A stretch of DNA of 64,000 nucleotides from Planctomycetota bacterium (GTDB lineage: Bacteria; Planctomycetota; Planctomycetia; Gemmatales; Gemmataceae). The stretch spans positions 1 through 64,000 of the forward strand of contig JACPZP010000070.1 in NCBI GenBank assembly GCA_016195405.1, given 5' to 3'. The first letter of the stretch is position 1. Each line of letters opens with the position of its first letter. Below, in pieces: positions 38,521 to 50,992 of the stretch. The notes beneath the pieces were generated by a model. That model saw only the letters and a list, made by a program, of their open reading frames with translations. It was not told the origin of the DNA and made no database searches. The position numbers and the translations under genes were made by a program.

Positions 38521-40014
38521 ATGAATGTCCGTTCGCAAATTGCGATGGTGTTTCACCTCGACAAGTGCATCGGCTGCCACACTTGCAGCATTGCTTGCAA
38601 GAACGTGTGGACCGACCGCAAGGGCACGGAGTACATGTGGTGGAACAACGTCGAGACCAAGCCGGGAACCGGATTTCCCACGCAATGGGAGAACCAAGAC
38701 AAGTACAACGGCGGCTGGGTCACTTTCCAAGAGAAGCTGGAGTTGCGCTCGACCAGCAAGACGAAGACCGTCTTCAACATCTTTCACAATCCGCACCAGC
38801 CCAGCATGGACGATTACTACGAACCGTGGACTTACGATTATCAACATCTCTTCAACGCACCCGAAGGCAACGATCAGCCGACCGCCATACCGCTGTCGCT
38901 CGTGACCGGGAAGCCGATGGAGACGATCGAAGCCGGCCCAAACTGGGACGACGATCTGGGCGGCTCGCCCGTGTATGCCGCCAACGATCCGAACCTGAAG
39001 AATTTGCCGGAGGACCAGAGAGACCAGCTCTTCGCCATTGAACGGCTGGTGTACTTTTACTTCCCGCGCATTTGCAATCACTGTCTGAATCCTTCCTGCG
39101 TGGCCGCGTGCCCGTCGGGAGCGCTCTACAAGCGCGGCGAGGACGGCATTGTCCTAGTCGATCAGCAGCGCTGCCGGGCCTGGCGGGCGTGCGTGGCGGC
39201 CTGTCCATACAAGAAAGTGTTTTACAACTGGTTCACCGGCAAATCGGAAAAGTGCATTCTGTGCTTCCCGCGCTTAGAAACAGGCCAAGCGCCGGCCTGC
39301 TTTCACTCCTGCGTGGGACGGATTCGCTATCTCGGCGTGTTGCTCTACGATGCCGAGCGCATTGAAGAGGTCGCCAAGCGACCCGACATTGAACTCATCG
39401 ACGCCCATCGCGCGATGATTCTTGATCCCCACGATCCGGAGGTCATTGCGGCGGCCCGGACCAACGGCATTTCCGATGGTGTGATCGAGTCGGCGCAGAA
39501 ATCGCCGGTATACCAATTCGTCAAGGTTTGGAAGCTGGCCCTGCCGCCGCACATCGAATACCGCACGCTGCCGATGCTGTTCTACGTGCCGCCGCTGTCA
39601 CCCGTCATGGCGCGGCGCGACGGCGACACCGTCGATCACGTTTCCGACAACTTGTTCCACGATATCGACGAATCGCGTGTGCCCATGCAGTTTCTCGCCA
39701 ACCTGTTCGGCGCCGGTCATGAAGGCAAAGTTCGCTACGCCCTGGCCAAGCAAAAGGCCGTTCGCCTCTATCGCCGGGCCGTGACGGTGGGTGATATCAC
39801 CATGGCCATGGCGGAACGAGCGCTGCGCGAAGCCGATTGCACCGTGGATGAAGCGGAAGAGATTTACCGGCTCACGTCGCTATGCACGTTTGACGATCGC
39901 TTCGTGATTCCGCCCGCCCAGCGCGAGCAAGCCATCGAGATGATGAAGGATCCGCACGAACACCGCCAAGGCGCCGGCTTTGGTTTCCTCACCGGGCCGA
40001 GGAGGGGACTGTAA
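38521..40014 (+). CDS. narH: Nitrate reductase beta subunit (iron-sulfur)
   Basis: This 497-residue protein has four Fe-S motifs: CIGCHTCSIACKNVW at the N-terminus, CNHCLNPSCVAACPSG, CRAWRACVAACPYKK and CILCFPRLETGQAPACFHSC. The Trp in CRAWRAC marks the site that binds a [3Fe-4S] instead of [4Fe-4S] cluster, as in NarH. It passes electrons from NarI haem b to NarG. It starts 3 bp after the narG stop and overlaps narJ by one base. Confidence 0.95.
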   Translation: MNVRSQIAMVFHLDKCIGCHTCSIACKNVWTDRKGTEYMWWNNVETKPGTGFPTQWENQDKYNGGWVTFQEKLELRSTSKTKTVFNIFHNPHQPSMDDYYEPWTYDYQHLFNAPEGNDQPTAIPLSLVTGKPMETIEAGPNWDDDLGGSPVYAANDPNLKNLPEDQRDQLFAIERLVYFYFPRICNHCLNPSCVAACPSGALYKRGEDGIVLVDQQRCRAWRACVAACPYKKVFYNWFTGKSEKCILCFPRLETGQAPACFHSCVGRIRYLGVLLYDAERIEEVAKRPDIELIDAHRAMILDPHDPEVIAAARTNGISDGVIESAQKSPVYQFVKVWKLALPPHIEYRTLPMLFYVPPLSPVMARRDGDTVDHVSDNLFHDIDESRVPMQFLANLFGAGHEGKVRYALAKQKAVRLYRRAVTVGDITMAMAERALREADCTVDEAEEIYRLTSLCTFDDRFVIPPAQREQAIEMMKDPHEHRQGAGFGFLTGPRRGL

Positions 40015-40571
40015 TGAACGCCGCGTCCATCCTTTACGACGGCCTGGCCGGCTTGTTGGCCTATCCCGACGACCAATACGTCGCGCGACTGAAACGATGC
40101 CACCGCTCCTTGTGCGAGAAGGCTCCCGACGCCGGTGAGTTCGTAACTCGATTCGCGCAGCGGGTGGGGACCATGACGACCGAGGAATTGCAAGAGGCGT
40201 ACACGCGGATTTTCGACCTCGATCCGGTCTGTTCGCTGGAAGTCGGCTGGCACTTGTTCGGCGAAAACTACAGTCGCGGCGAGTTTCTGGCGGAGATGCG
40301 CGGCCAATTGCGCCGGCTGGAAGTCCCGGAATCGACCGAGTTGCCCGACCACATGACGCATGTCTTGCGCGCGCTTGGTCGAATGGCGCCCAAGGAAGCC
40401 GATCGCTTCGCGACGAAATTCGTCCTGCCTGCCCTGGACAAGATGCAGCAGGGTTTGCAGGGACGGGAATGTCCTTGGGAAGACGTCCTGGAGGCGATTC
40501 GCGCGCTGATCTTGAGCCCCCAGGGCGCCAGCTTGGAGGAAGTGTATCGGGAGGAAGTGCATCATGGATAG
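40014..40571 (+). CDS. narJ: Nitrate reductase assembly chaperone
   Basis: This 185-residue protein belongs to the NarJ/TorD-like helical chaperone family (LAGLLAYPDDQYVARLK, then YTRIFDLDPVCSLEVGWHLFG). It helps insert the molybdenum cofactor into NarG and is not part of the final enzyme. Its position between narH and narI, with overlaps at both ends, is the classic narGHJI order. Confidence 0.92.
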   Translation: MNAASILYDGLAGLLAYPDDQYVARLKRCHRSLCEKAPDAGEFVTRFAQRVGTMTTEELQEAYTRIFDLDPVCSLEVGWHLFGENYSRGEFLAEMRGQLRRLEVPESTELPDHMTHVLRALGRMAPKEADRFATKFVLPALDKMQQGLQGRECPWEDVLEAIRALILSPQGASLEEVYREEVHHG

Positions 40572-41274
40572 CTGGGCCCATTATCTCGACCAAGTGCTGT
40601 TCGCGGTGTTGCCGTATGTGGCCGTCTTCACGCTCATTCTTGTGACCATACAGCGCTACCGCGCCCAGCGCTTTTCGTATTCGAGCCTGTCGAGCCAGTT
40701 CCTGGAAAACCGCCAGCACTTTTGGGGCCTGGTGCCATTCCATTACGGCATTCTTACGATCATCGCCGGCCACGTCGTTGCCTTTTTGATCCCGCGGGAA
40801 ATTTTGGCGTGGAACAGTCATCCTTTGCGCCTGTACATCCTGGAGTTGAGCGCGCTCGTTTTCGCGCTCATGACCTTGATCGGCCTTCTGGCAGGCATGG
40901 TGCGGCGCTGGACCAACCCCAAGATTCGCATCGTCACCAGCGCCTCGGACTGGATCATATACCTGTTGCTTTTCGTGCAGATCGTCAGCGGAATCTACGT
41001 TGCGGTGTTCTATCCCTGGGGTTCGTCTTGGTTTTCTACCTCGGCGGCCCCATATTTGTGGTCGTTGGTAAAGCTCAACCCGGACGTCAGCTTCGTGGCC
41101 TCGATGCCGCACATGGTGAAGCTGCACATCATCAACGCCTTCCTCTTGATCGGCTTTTTCCCGTTCACGCGGCTGGTGCACATCCTGGTCATTCCGAACC
41201 CGTATTTATGGCGCAAGCCGCAGGTGGTGCGCTGGTACGGCAAGCCCAAGGAAACGGCCGGAGGAGGGGCGTGA
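40564..41274 (+). CDS. narI: Nitrate reductase gamma subunit (cytochrome b)
   Basis: This 236-residue, five-helix membrane protein has His residues in FHYGILTIIAGH and HMVKLHIINAF, matching the haem b ligands of NarI. It oxidises quinol on the outer face and passes electrons to NarH. The ribosome site is gggaggaag, and it overlaps narJ by 8 bp and the next cytochrome gene by one base. Confidence 0.93.
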   Translation: MDSWAHYLDQVLFAVLPYVAVFTLILVTIQRYRAQRFSYSSLSSQFLENRQHFWGLVPFHYGILTIIAGHVVAFLIPREILAWNSHPLRLYILELSALVFALMTLIGLLAGMVRRWTNPKIRIVTSASDWIIYLLLFVQIVSGIYVAVFYPWGSSWFSTSAAPYLWSLVKLNPDVSFVASMPHMVKLHIINAFLLIGFFPFTRLVHILVIPNPYLWRKPQVVRWYGKPKETAGGGA

Positions 41275-41942
41275 TGCGAAACCGCGTTATGCGAAGCCGG
41301 CTTACGACGCTGTTTCTCCTCGTGGGTCTCGCCTTCACGGTGCCTATGCTGCTGTCGCGCCTGGGCGGTTATCACCTTCCGGGGAATCAACAGGGCTACG
41401 AGCCGAAGCAACCGCTAGCCTCTTCCCATCGGCTACATGCGGGGGATTTGCAGATCTCTTGCCTTTATTGCCACGGGGCCGCGGAGAAAGGCCGGCATGC
41501 GGGATTTCCCGCGTCGAGCCTGTGCATGAACTGCCACAAAAGCGTGACCGCGCCGTTGGGCGCGGTACGTGCGGAGGATGAACTGGCGAAGCAGGAAAAC
41601 AGCCCTGTGAAACAGATTGTCTCCCCCGAGCTAACGAAGCTCTACGACTCTTTAGGATTGGATGAAAAGCTGCAGCGTGATCCGAAAAAAACGCCGGCGT
41701 CGATTCCCTGGATTCGCGTTCACAACCTGCCGGCCTTCGCCTGCTTCGATCACCGCGCTCACGTCCATGCTGGGGTCTCCTGCCAACATTGCCACGGCCC
41801 CGTCGAGACCATGGAAACGATTCGGCAAGTCGAAAGGTTGTCCATGGGCTGGTGCGTGAATTGCCATCGCGATGTCAATCAGAAGGGCGTCCATGGCAAA
41901 CCGGTGCGTGCGTCGCTGGATTGCGCCGCCTGCCATTACTAA
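41274..41942 (+). CDS. actA: Pentahaem cytochrome c, alternative complex III subunit ActA
   Basis: This 222-residue protein has an N-terminal membrane anchor (LTTLFLLVGLAFTVPMLL) and five CxxCH motifs: CLYCH, CMNCH, CQHCH, CVNCH and CAACH. That is the haem count and layout of ActA of alternative complex III, which carries electrons from quinol oxidation. The start codon overlaps the narI stop, so the nar and act genes form one transcription unit. A nitrate-reductase-specific cytochrome is an alternative, but the actB-actC genes that follow decide for ActA. Confidence 0.85.
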   Translation: MRNRVMRSRLTTLFLLVGLAFTVPMLLSRLGGYHLPGNQQGYEPKQPLASSHRLHAGDLQISCLYCHGAAEKGRHAGFPASSLCMNCHKSVTAPLGAVRAEDELAKQENSPVKQIVSPELTKLYDSLGLDEKLQRDPKKTPASIPWIRVHNLPAFACFDHRAHVHAGVSCQHCHGPVETMETIRQVERLSMGWCVNCHRDVNQKGVHGKPVRASLDCAACHY

Positions 41943-41946
41943 ATCG

Positions 41947-42001
41947 GAGCCGCGCCCGTAAGGAAGCGGATTACCGGAGCGCTTCCCAACGGGCGCGGCT
42001 C
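41947..42001. repeat. Hairpin between actA and actB
   Basis: Outer arms GAGCCGCGCCCGT (41947-41959) and ACGGGCGCGGCTC (41989-42001) pair perfectly over 13 bp. An inner GGAAGCG/CGCTTCC stem adds 7 bp. It fills the 70-bp gap almost entirely. It resembles palindromic repeats I know from planctomycetes; it could also tune expression between actA and actB. No T-run follows, so it is not a standard terminator. Confidence 0.8.
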
Positions 42002-42016
42002 TGAAAGGAAGTGTCC

Positions 42017-45050
<3,034 letters not shown>

Positions 45051-45058
<8 letters not shown>

Positions 45059-46424
45059 AGTTTGCTCCCCTCTGCGCGAACCACTCGTCAAGGGGAACAA
45101 GACACTGGCGCAGATCACCCTGGACGTCTGCCGTCCGCTGGAGCGACGGCCGACGAACCTGTGGTGGTCGGCGTTCCTCGTTTCATCGACGATGCTGCTG
45201 TTGGGCATCGTGGCCGTCACCTACCAAATCATGACCGGCATCGGCGTCTGGGGGCTTAACCGCACGGTCGGCTGGGCGTTCGACATCACCAACTTCGTTT
45301 TTTGGGTCGGCATCGGTCATGCCGGCACATTGATCTCGGCGATCCTTTTCCTGTTTCGGCAGAAATGGCGCACGGCAGTCAATCGCTCGGCCGAGGCGAT
45401 GACGTTGTTCGCGGTCATCTGCGCCGGACTGTTCCCTGTGATTCATATGGGCCGGCCTTGGCTGGCGTTCTGGATGCTGCCCTATCCCAATGACCGCGGA
45501 TCGTTGTGGGTCAATTTTCGCTCGCCGCTTATCTGGGATTTCTTCGCCATCTCGACGTACTTCCTCATCTCGCTGATCTTTTGGTACATCGGCTTGATTC
45601 CGGACCTGGCCACGGTCCGCGATCGTGCGCCGCCCGGCAAACGCAAAAGCCTCTTCGGATTTTTCAGTCTGGGCTGGAACGGCTCCTGCCGCACCTGGCA
45701 CCGCTATGAACTCGTCTACCTCTTGTTGGCGGGACTGGCGACGCCGCTCGTGGTGTCGGTTCACTCCATCGTGAGCACGGATTTCGCGACGGCCATACTT
45801 CCCGGATGGCACGCCACCATCTTTCCGCCTTACTTTGTCGCCGGCGCCATCTTTTCCGGGATGTCGATGGTGCTGTGCCTGATGATCATCGCCCGCAAGG
45901 TCATGCACCTGGAAGACTACATCACCATCCTTCACATCGACGCCATGTGCAAGATGGTGCTCGCCACCAGCTGTCTGGTCGCGCTCGCCTATGGCATCGA
46001 GTTCTTCACGGCGATGTATTCCGGCAATCCCTACGAGTATTTCGTGTTCATGAACCGTGCCCTGGGGCCGCTGGCCTGGGGCTACTGGATCATGGTCGGG
46101 TGCAACGTGGTCGTGCCGCAACTTCTGTGGTTCAAGAAAATCCGCACGAACGTGCTCGCGGTCTTTGCACTGAGCTTGCTGGTGAACATCGGCATGTGGT
46201 TCGAGCGGTTCATCATCATCGTGACTTCACTCTACCGCGATTTTCTGCCGTCGAGCTGGTCGAGCTACACGCCGACGCTCGTGGAGTTGGCCACGCTCGT
46301 GGGCAGCTTCGGGCTTTTCTTCACGTGTTTTCTGCTCTTTTGCCGATTTCTGCCGATGATCGCCATCGCGGAGATCAAAGGCGTGAATCGCTATGCCCGC
46401 CAACCCAAGGGAGGCCACGAATGA
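45051..46424 (+). CDS. actC: Alternative complex III subunit ActC (NrfD-type quinol-binding membrane protein)
   Basis: This 457-residue protein has about ten membrane helices of the NrfD/PsrC type, with GIGHAGTLISAILFLFRQKW as the recognisable quinol-site region and conserved VSVHSIVSTDFATAILPGWH. It binds and oxidises menaquinol and relays electrons to ActB. Overlapping starts and stops tie it to actB and the next gene. Confidence 0.92.
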
Positions 46425-48580
46425 ATCGGCGCTTGCTTCTTGGGATGTTTGCGCGGGAACATGACCTGCTTGCTGTCGTGACAGAAGCGCGAGCGCGCGG
46501 CTATCCGATTGTCGATGCCTACACGCCCTATCCGGTGCATGGCCTGGACGAAGCGATGGGACTGGCGCCGTCGCGCCTTAGCCGTATCTGCCTCCTGTGC
46601 GGCCTTGTTGGCGTAGGGATCGCGTTCGCGTTTCAACAGTGGACCATGGCGGTCGATTGGCCGCTCAATGTCGGCGGCCGGCCGTTCAACTCCTGGCCGG
46701 CGTTTGTGCCCGTCGCCTTCGAAGTGATGGTGCTCTGCGCCGGTTTCGGCGTGGTCTTTGCGTTCTTCGGCGTTAGCCGACTTTATCCAGGCAAGCGGAC
46801 TGGCTGTGAGGAAATGGCGGCCAGCGACGATCAGTTTGTGCTCGTGATCGAAGCGAAGAAAGCCGCCACGGACGCCGATGCCGTTTTCCAGCTCTTTTGC
46901 GATTATCAGTCAACAGAGACAAAGGAAGTGGATGAAGAGGCTGCCAAAACATCTCTTCCCATTTCGCTGAGAGTCGTAAACAGTGTGCTGCTTTTGGCCT
47001 TCGTGATCGTGGGATTCTGCATTTGGACGCTGGGAAACGACCCTGGGCGGCCGAATTGGGAATTCCTGCCCGACATGGCGCATGCCGTGCCCTTCGACAG
47101 CTTTGCTCCGCACCCGGATTTGCCCCGGCACATGGCGATGCAGCCGCCGCCGGAGGGGACAATCGCCCGCGGACATTTGCCTCTGCATTATGAGCCGACG
47201 CCGAAAGAGGCCGAACGGGCTGGAGAAGAACTGGAAAATCCGTTTCGCGCGGACGATTTAGTGCGGCGTCAGCGCGGCGCCCAGGTATTTGCCCAGCAAT
47301 GCGCCGTCTGTCACGGCGCCGGCGGCAAGGGGGACGGTCCGGTCAGCCTGCGCGGCGTGCCGCCGCCGGCGTCTCTGATCGCGGAGAACGAAGGAAAAGG
47401 CGGAAACAAAATGACCGGCCCAGACGTTCGCTTTGAGACGCCTCAGCCCCTGACCCGCTTGGCATACGTATTGATCTGCCTTGGCATTGGCGGGTTCTCC
47501 ATTGGTCTGGCGACAACGCCGGACGCGTCCTGGACCAATCTGTTGCTTGTGGGCTTCCTTGGCGTGGGCTTCGGACTGGCGGGTGGGCTGCTGATGGCGT
47601 TTCAATACCTGACCGCCGCCGGCTGGAGCGTGGCGCTGCGGCGCGTGCCGGAGGCGATGGCTTCGTTGGTTGCGGTAGGCGGTTTGTTGGTTGTGCTCGC
47701 TCTGGTCGCTTACCCGGAAATGTATCCATGGACGAGCGAAGCCACCGAACCCCATTCGGACTTCAGGGACGCCTGGCTCAATCGACCTTTTTTCTTGGCG
47801 CGCTCGCTTGTCTATGTAGCTATTTGGATGGGATCGATTTACGCCCTGGTCCACACCTCACGACGGCAGGACGAAGACGACTCTCCGGCGCACACGATTC
47901 AGAATCGCCGCTGGTCAGCATTGTTTGTGGTCCTTTTCGGAATCACGTTTTGGTTGGCGAGCTACGATTGGGTGATGTCGCGCGAGCCTGAGTGGACCAG
48001 CACCGTCTTCGGTCCCTATAACTTCGCTGGACTTTTCGTCAGCGGCTTGGCGGTTTGCATCTTGCTCGTCATCTGGCTGCGTCAGTGCGGCCCATTTCGC
48101 GCCATTCTCTCCGAAGACCATTTGCACGACCTGGGCAAGCTGCTTTTTGGCATGTCCACGTTCTGGGCGTATCTGTGGTATTGCCAGTACATGCTGATCT
48201 GGTACGTGAACAACCCCGAAGAGACGCCCTACTACCTGCGCCGTCTTCAGGGTGTCTTGGAACCGCTGTTCTATATCAACCTGGCACTCAACTGGATTGT
48301 CCCGTTCCTTCTGTTGCTTCCGAGGTCGGCGAAACGCAGCGCCAAGCGCCTCGTCCAGGTCTGCGTTGTGGTGCTTTTAGGCCGCTGGCTCGACCTTTAC
48401 TTGATGATTCTGCCGGCCGACCATGGAATGGGCTCGTTGATGATCGGCCTAAGCATGACGCTAGGCGCAATGGCGGGTTACTTCTTGCTCGTCGTGCGAG
48501 CCCTCTCACGGGCGGCGCTTGTTCCGTGCCACGATCCCTACCTCATGGAGAGCTTGCCACGTCACGCGAGCGCGTCTTGA
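46421..48580 (+). CDS. Fused alternative complex III subunits ActD-ActE'-ActF, with truncated cytochrome domain
   Basis: This 719-residue open frame joins three normally separate or partly fused subunits. Residues 1-175 are ActD (DUF3341; two helices, GGRPFNSWPAFVPVAFEV). Residues 176-320 are the start of ActE: a membrane helix and one haem motif CAVCHGAGGKGDGP (near 294). The cytochrome then stops at RGVPPPASL without its Met-ligand half and runs straight into ActF (about ten helices, residues 331-719). An ATG at 47411 preceded by aaggaaaagg looks like the ancestral actF start, so ActF may still be made separately. An in-frame deletion is the simplest explanation; an assembly collapse is possible. 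Confidence 0.8.
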   Translation: MNRRLLLGMFAREHDLLAVVTEARARGYPIVDAYTPYPVHGLDEAMGLAPSRLSRICLLCGLVGVGIAFAFQQWTMAVDWPLNVGGRPFNSWPAFVPVAFEVMVLCAGFGVVFAFFGVSRLYPGKRTGCEEMAASDDQFVLVIEAKKAATDADAVFQLFCDYQSTETKEVDEEAAKTSLPISLRVVNSVLLLAFVIVGFCIWTLGNDPGRPNWEFLPDMAHAVPFDSFAPHPDLPRHMAMQPPPEGTIARGHLPLHYEPTPKEAERAGEELENPFRADDLVRRQRGAQVFAQQCAVCHGAGGKGDGPVSLRGVPPPASLIAENEGKGGNKMTGPDVRFETPQPLTRLAYVLICLGIGGFSIGLATTPDASWTNLLLVGFLGVGFGLAGGLLMAFQYLTAAGWSVALRRVPEAMASLVAVGGLLVVLALVAYPEMYPWTSEATEPHSDFRDAWLNRPFFLARSLVYVAIWMGSIYALVHTSRRQDEDDSPAHTIQNRRWSALFVVLFGITFWLASYDWVMSREPEWTSTVFGPYNFAGLFVSGLAVCILLVIWLRQCGPFRAILSEDHLHDLGKLLFGMSTFWAYLWYCQYMLIWYVNNPEETPYYLRRLQGVLEPLFYINLALNWIVPFLLLLPRSAKRSAKRLVQVCVVVLLGRWLDLYLMILPADHGMGSLMIGLSMTLGAMAGYFLLVVRALSRAALVPCHDPYLMESLPRHASAS

Positions 48581-49365
48581 GTCCGCCTAATAGCGAGGTC
48601 ACTCTTTTCCTCTGGGCCGGCTGCTTCTTCTACGATTCTGCTGAAGCGCTGCCACGCAAGCGGAAAACCGTGCCAGAGAGGCCTACCCGTGGCAAACTCC
48701 AAGGCGCGGGCACGTTGGGCGTGCTTCAAGGCGCCATGCCAGTATCGCGCCTGAACGGCGGCGACTGCCTTCGCAGCTTCGCTTTCCGCTTCGCGGGCGT
48801 GTTGTTCCACGAGTGCGAGCCAGCGGGCGGCGCCGCGCCAGTCTGCCGTTGCTTCCGTAAGCTCTCGCACCCTGGATTCCGCCTTGGCAGAGGTCCAACC
48901 GTTTAAGTCCAGCCCGGAGCTGCCAAAATGCGTGGGCCAGTCGCAGCCCGTCCACGTCCCCTTGGCTTCGTCAAATGCTTGTTGGATTGCTTCGAGCGTC
49001 GGTCTTTGTCGCGTCGGCCATTTGCGGCCGTTCGCAATCCTTCGCTGCCGGCGACGTTCATCCACCGACTCCACGGCTTCCACGATGAGCGCCAGCAAGT
49101 AGTCCATAGGACACGGACAGATGTCGCTGTGCAAGTACGGACATTTTTCACAAATCTCCTGACGATCGTGGCTCAGGTAATCTTCCAGAAAATCACTGTG
49201 TACATCGTGGATCGCGCCGATTAGCTGCGACAGATGCATTTCCACACCACAGCGCTTTCCCAGGGGCGCGCAGGGCGGACCGCCCGGTGGCTTTTCCACG
49301 CAGCGGCTGCAAGCATTGGTCCGAATTTCTTCCAAATACTCCGCGGTTTCGATGTCGTCAAACAT
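48562..49365 (-). CDS. Cysteine-rich protein of unknown function
   Basis: This 267-residue protein follows a good ribosome site (ggaaggggg). The N-terminal 110 residues carry Cys clusters: NACSRC, PPCAPLGKRCG, ICEKCPYLHSDICPCP, with HxxHSD between them, which suggests metal or Fe-S binding. The C-terminal half is predicted helical and contains WHGALKHAQRA. I recognise no named family, though similar Cys-rich proteins seem to accompany nitrate reductase loci. It is convergent with the act operon and overlaps the end of ActF by 19 bp. Confidence 0.6.
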   Translation of the reverse strand: MFDDIETAEYLEEIRTNACSRCVEKPPGGPPCAPLGKRCGVEMHLSQLIGAIHDVHSDFLEDYLSHDRQEICEKCPYLHSDICPCPMDYLLALIVEAVESVDERRRQRRIANGRKWPTRQRPTLEAIQQAFDEAKGTWTGCDWPTHFGSSGLDLNGWTSAKAESRVRELTEATADWRGAARWLALVEQHAREAESEAAKAVAAVQARYWHGALKHAQRARALEFATGRPLWHGFPLAWQRFSRIVEEAAGPEEKSDLAIRRTQDALA

Positions 49366-49815
49366 GAATTACCCCCTTCCGGCTTACCGACGGTGCTTCC
49401 CCAATAAGGAGGGCAGCACTTCATATGCCAAGCGAAAATCGGACTTCGCGCTGTCGGCTCCGATGCGGGGAATTAGCCTAACGCGACGCCCGACATCCGT
49501 TTGCGGCGGAAAAGTCGGGACGCCTTCAAACGATTCGATGATCGGGAAGCATTTAGGTGTGCCAAAGCGGCCGCGCGCTGGGACGAAACGGCACACAAAA
49601 GGTTCGCGAGAGCTTGCGCGTCCGGCTTCGGACCGCGCGACCTTGCGTAGAAATCGCATGATTGCTTCACTTTGAACCGTCCGCGCCCTGCTCCGACCAC
49701 GCGGCACGCGAATTGCGATTCCCATTGGCGCTTTACCCTGTGACCGCCTGAACTGTGCGGTCTTGCTTGCGACGCTGGTAGGTTTCTAACCGTGCCCATT
49801 TGGGAGGACTGACAG
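49366..49815. other. Intergenic region before the hemerythrin gene
   Basis: A minus-strand frame (49384-49725) ends 18 bp before the Cys-rich gene and could encode up to 113 residues, but its composition (Arg/Ser-rich, no recognisable fold) does not convince me. Otherwise this is divergent promoter space for the Cys-rich gene and the hemerythrin gene. Confidence 0.35.
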
Positions 49816-50436
49816 ATGCGTCCCACTGAAATCCTGATGAGCGAACATCGCGTGATAGAGCAGGTCCTTGGCTGCCTCGAAGCCATGGCCGAGCAGGCGC
49901 GCGAAGAAGGCGTCCTCGATGGCGAAGCAGCCCGCCAGGCGCTCGATTTCTTCAAGACTTTCGCCGACCGCTGTCACCACGGCAAGGAAGAAAAGTTCCT
50001 ATTCCCCATGATGGAAACGAAGGGCTTTCCGCGCGACGGCGGCCCCACCGGCGTGATGCTTCACGAACATGCCATCGGCCGTGAGCAGATTGCCGGCATG
50101 GCAGCAGCCCTTGACGAAGCGGCCCGTGGCAAACGCGAGGCCGTGAAGCGTTTCGCCAAGTACGCTCGGGGTTATGTCGACCTGTTGCGCCAGCACATTT
50201 TCAAGGAAGACCATGTGCTCTTTGTCATGGCCGATCGCGCCCTGAATGTCGTCGATCAGCAGACTCTCATGGACTCCTTCACAAGCGTGGAGGAAGAAGA
50301 TATCGGCTTGGGCACTCATGAGAGGTTTCTGGCGCTTGCCGACGACCTGGCGGCACGCTTTGGCGTTGCTCATAGCGCGACCGCGCTAGGGGCGCTGCCG
50401 TTGTGCGGCTCTTGTGGCCACCATGTTGCCCACTGA
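49816..50436 (+). CDS. Hemerythrin-type di-iron protein
   Basis: This 206-residue protein follows ribosome site gggagga. The metal-binding pattern is visible: MSEHRVIE, CHHGKEEKFLFPMME, MLHEHAIGREQ and LRQHIFKEDHVLF, supplying the His and Glu/Asp ligands of a four-helix hemerythrin. A C-terminal CGSCGHH could bind an additional metal. Such proteins sense or scavenge O2 or NO, or repair Fe-S clusters. Its place between the nar operon and narK suggests a role in nitrosative stress. Confidence 0.85.
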   Translation: MRPTEILMSEHRVIEQVLGCLEAMAEQAREEGVLDGEAARQALDFFKTFADRCHHGKEEKFLFPMMETKGFPRDGGPTGVMLHEHAIGREQIAGMAAALDEAARGKREAVKRFAKYARGYVDLLRQHIFKEDHVLFVMADRALNVVDQQTLMDSFTSVEEEDIGLGTHERFLALADDLAARFGVAHSATALGALPLCGSCGHHVAH

Positions 50437-50476
50437 TTTCCGCTGACGCTGATTTCCGCTGACGCTGATTTCCGCT
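50433..50476 (+). repeat. Short tandem repeat, 2.75 copies of a 16-bp unit
   Basis: The unit ctgatttccgctgacg is repeated perfectly, starting at the hemerythrin stop codon and ending 42 bp before the FHA start. Slippage-prone; no function assigned. Confidence 0.85.
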
Positions 50477-50518
50477 ACTCTCGCCCATTCCAACCTCACC
50501 CCCTTCGGAGAAACAGCC

Positions 50519-50938
50519 ATGGCTGGGAAAGTCATCCTCACGATTCAGGACGGCAGATGGGACGGAGAGGAATATGTCTTTAACGACCGCACAATTTGCA
50601 CGGTCGGCCGGGCTGAGGATTGCTGTCTTCGCCCGCCCAATGAATTGTCTTTCTTGGAGGTTTCGCGGCATCACTGTCTCCTGGATATCGATCCACCAGA
50701 GATTCGAGTGCGCGACATGGGCAGCCGCAACGGGACTTTTGTCAACGGCACGACGATCGGTCAGCGCGCACCGGGCCAGCCTCCGGAGGATTTCTCCGCT
50801 CTCGATATGGCGGACCATTCCCTTCATGACGGAGACGTGCTGCAGGTAGGGAGCATCGTTTTCCGGGTCAAAATCGTGGACAGCGCGGACTCGAATGCTC
50901 TGCCGACGCACGCCGAGCAAGAGGCCGTCGTGGCTTAA
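50519..50938 (+). CDS. Single FHA-domain protein
   Basis: This 139-residue protein is essentially one FHA domain: ICTVGRAEDCCLRPP, SFLEVSRHHCLLDI and VRDMGSRNGTFVNGT are the phosphopeptide-binding loops. It starts after ggagaaacagcc. It should recognise a phosphothreonine protein. No Ser/Thr kinase gene is in the neighbourhood. The link to nitrate respiration is unknown. Confidence 0.88.
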   Translation: MAGKVILTIQDGRWDGEEYVFNDRTICTVGRAEDCCLRPPNELSFLEVSRHHCLLDIDPPEIRVRDMGSRNGTFVNGTTIGQRAPGQPPEDFSALDMADHSLHDGDVLQVGSIVFRVKIVDSADSNALPTHAEQEAVVA

Positions 50939-50992
50939 AGGTCGTCGTGGCTTGACTTTCTTGGATGGCCTGAGGCAGCGCGGAGAAAGACT

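Noticed and set aside
49384..49725. A 113-codon frame just upstream of the Cys-rich gene
   Set aside because: Placement is operon-like but the product has no recognisable features and the composition looks random; it is left as an unresolved intergenic region.
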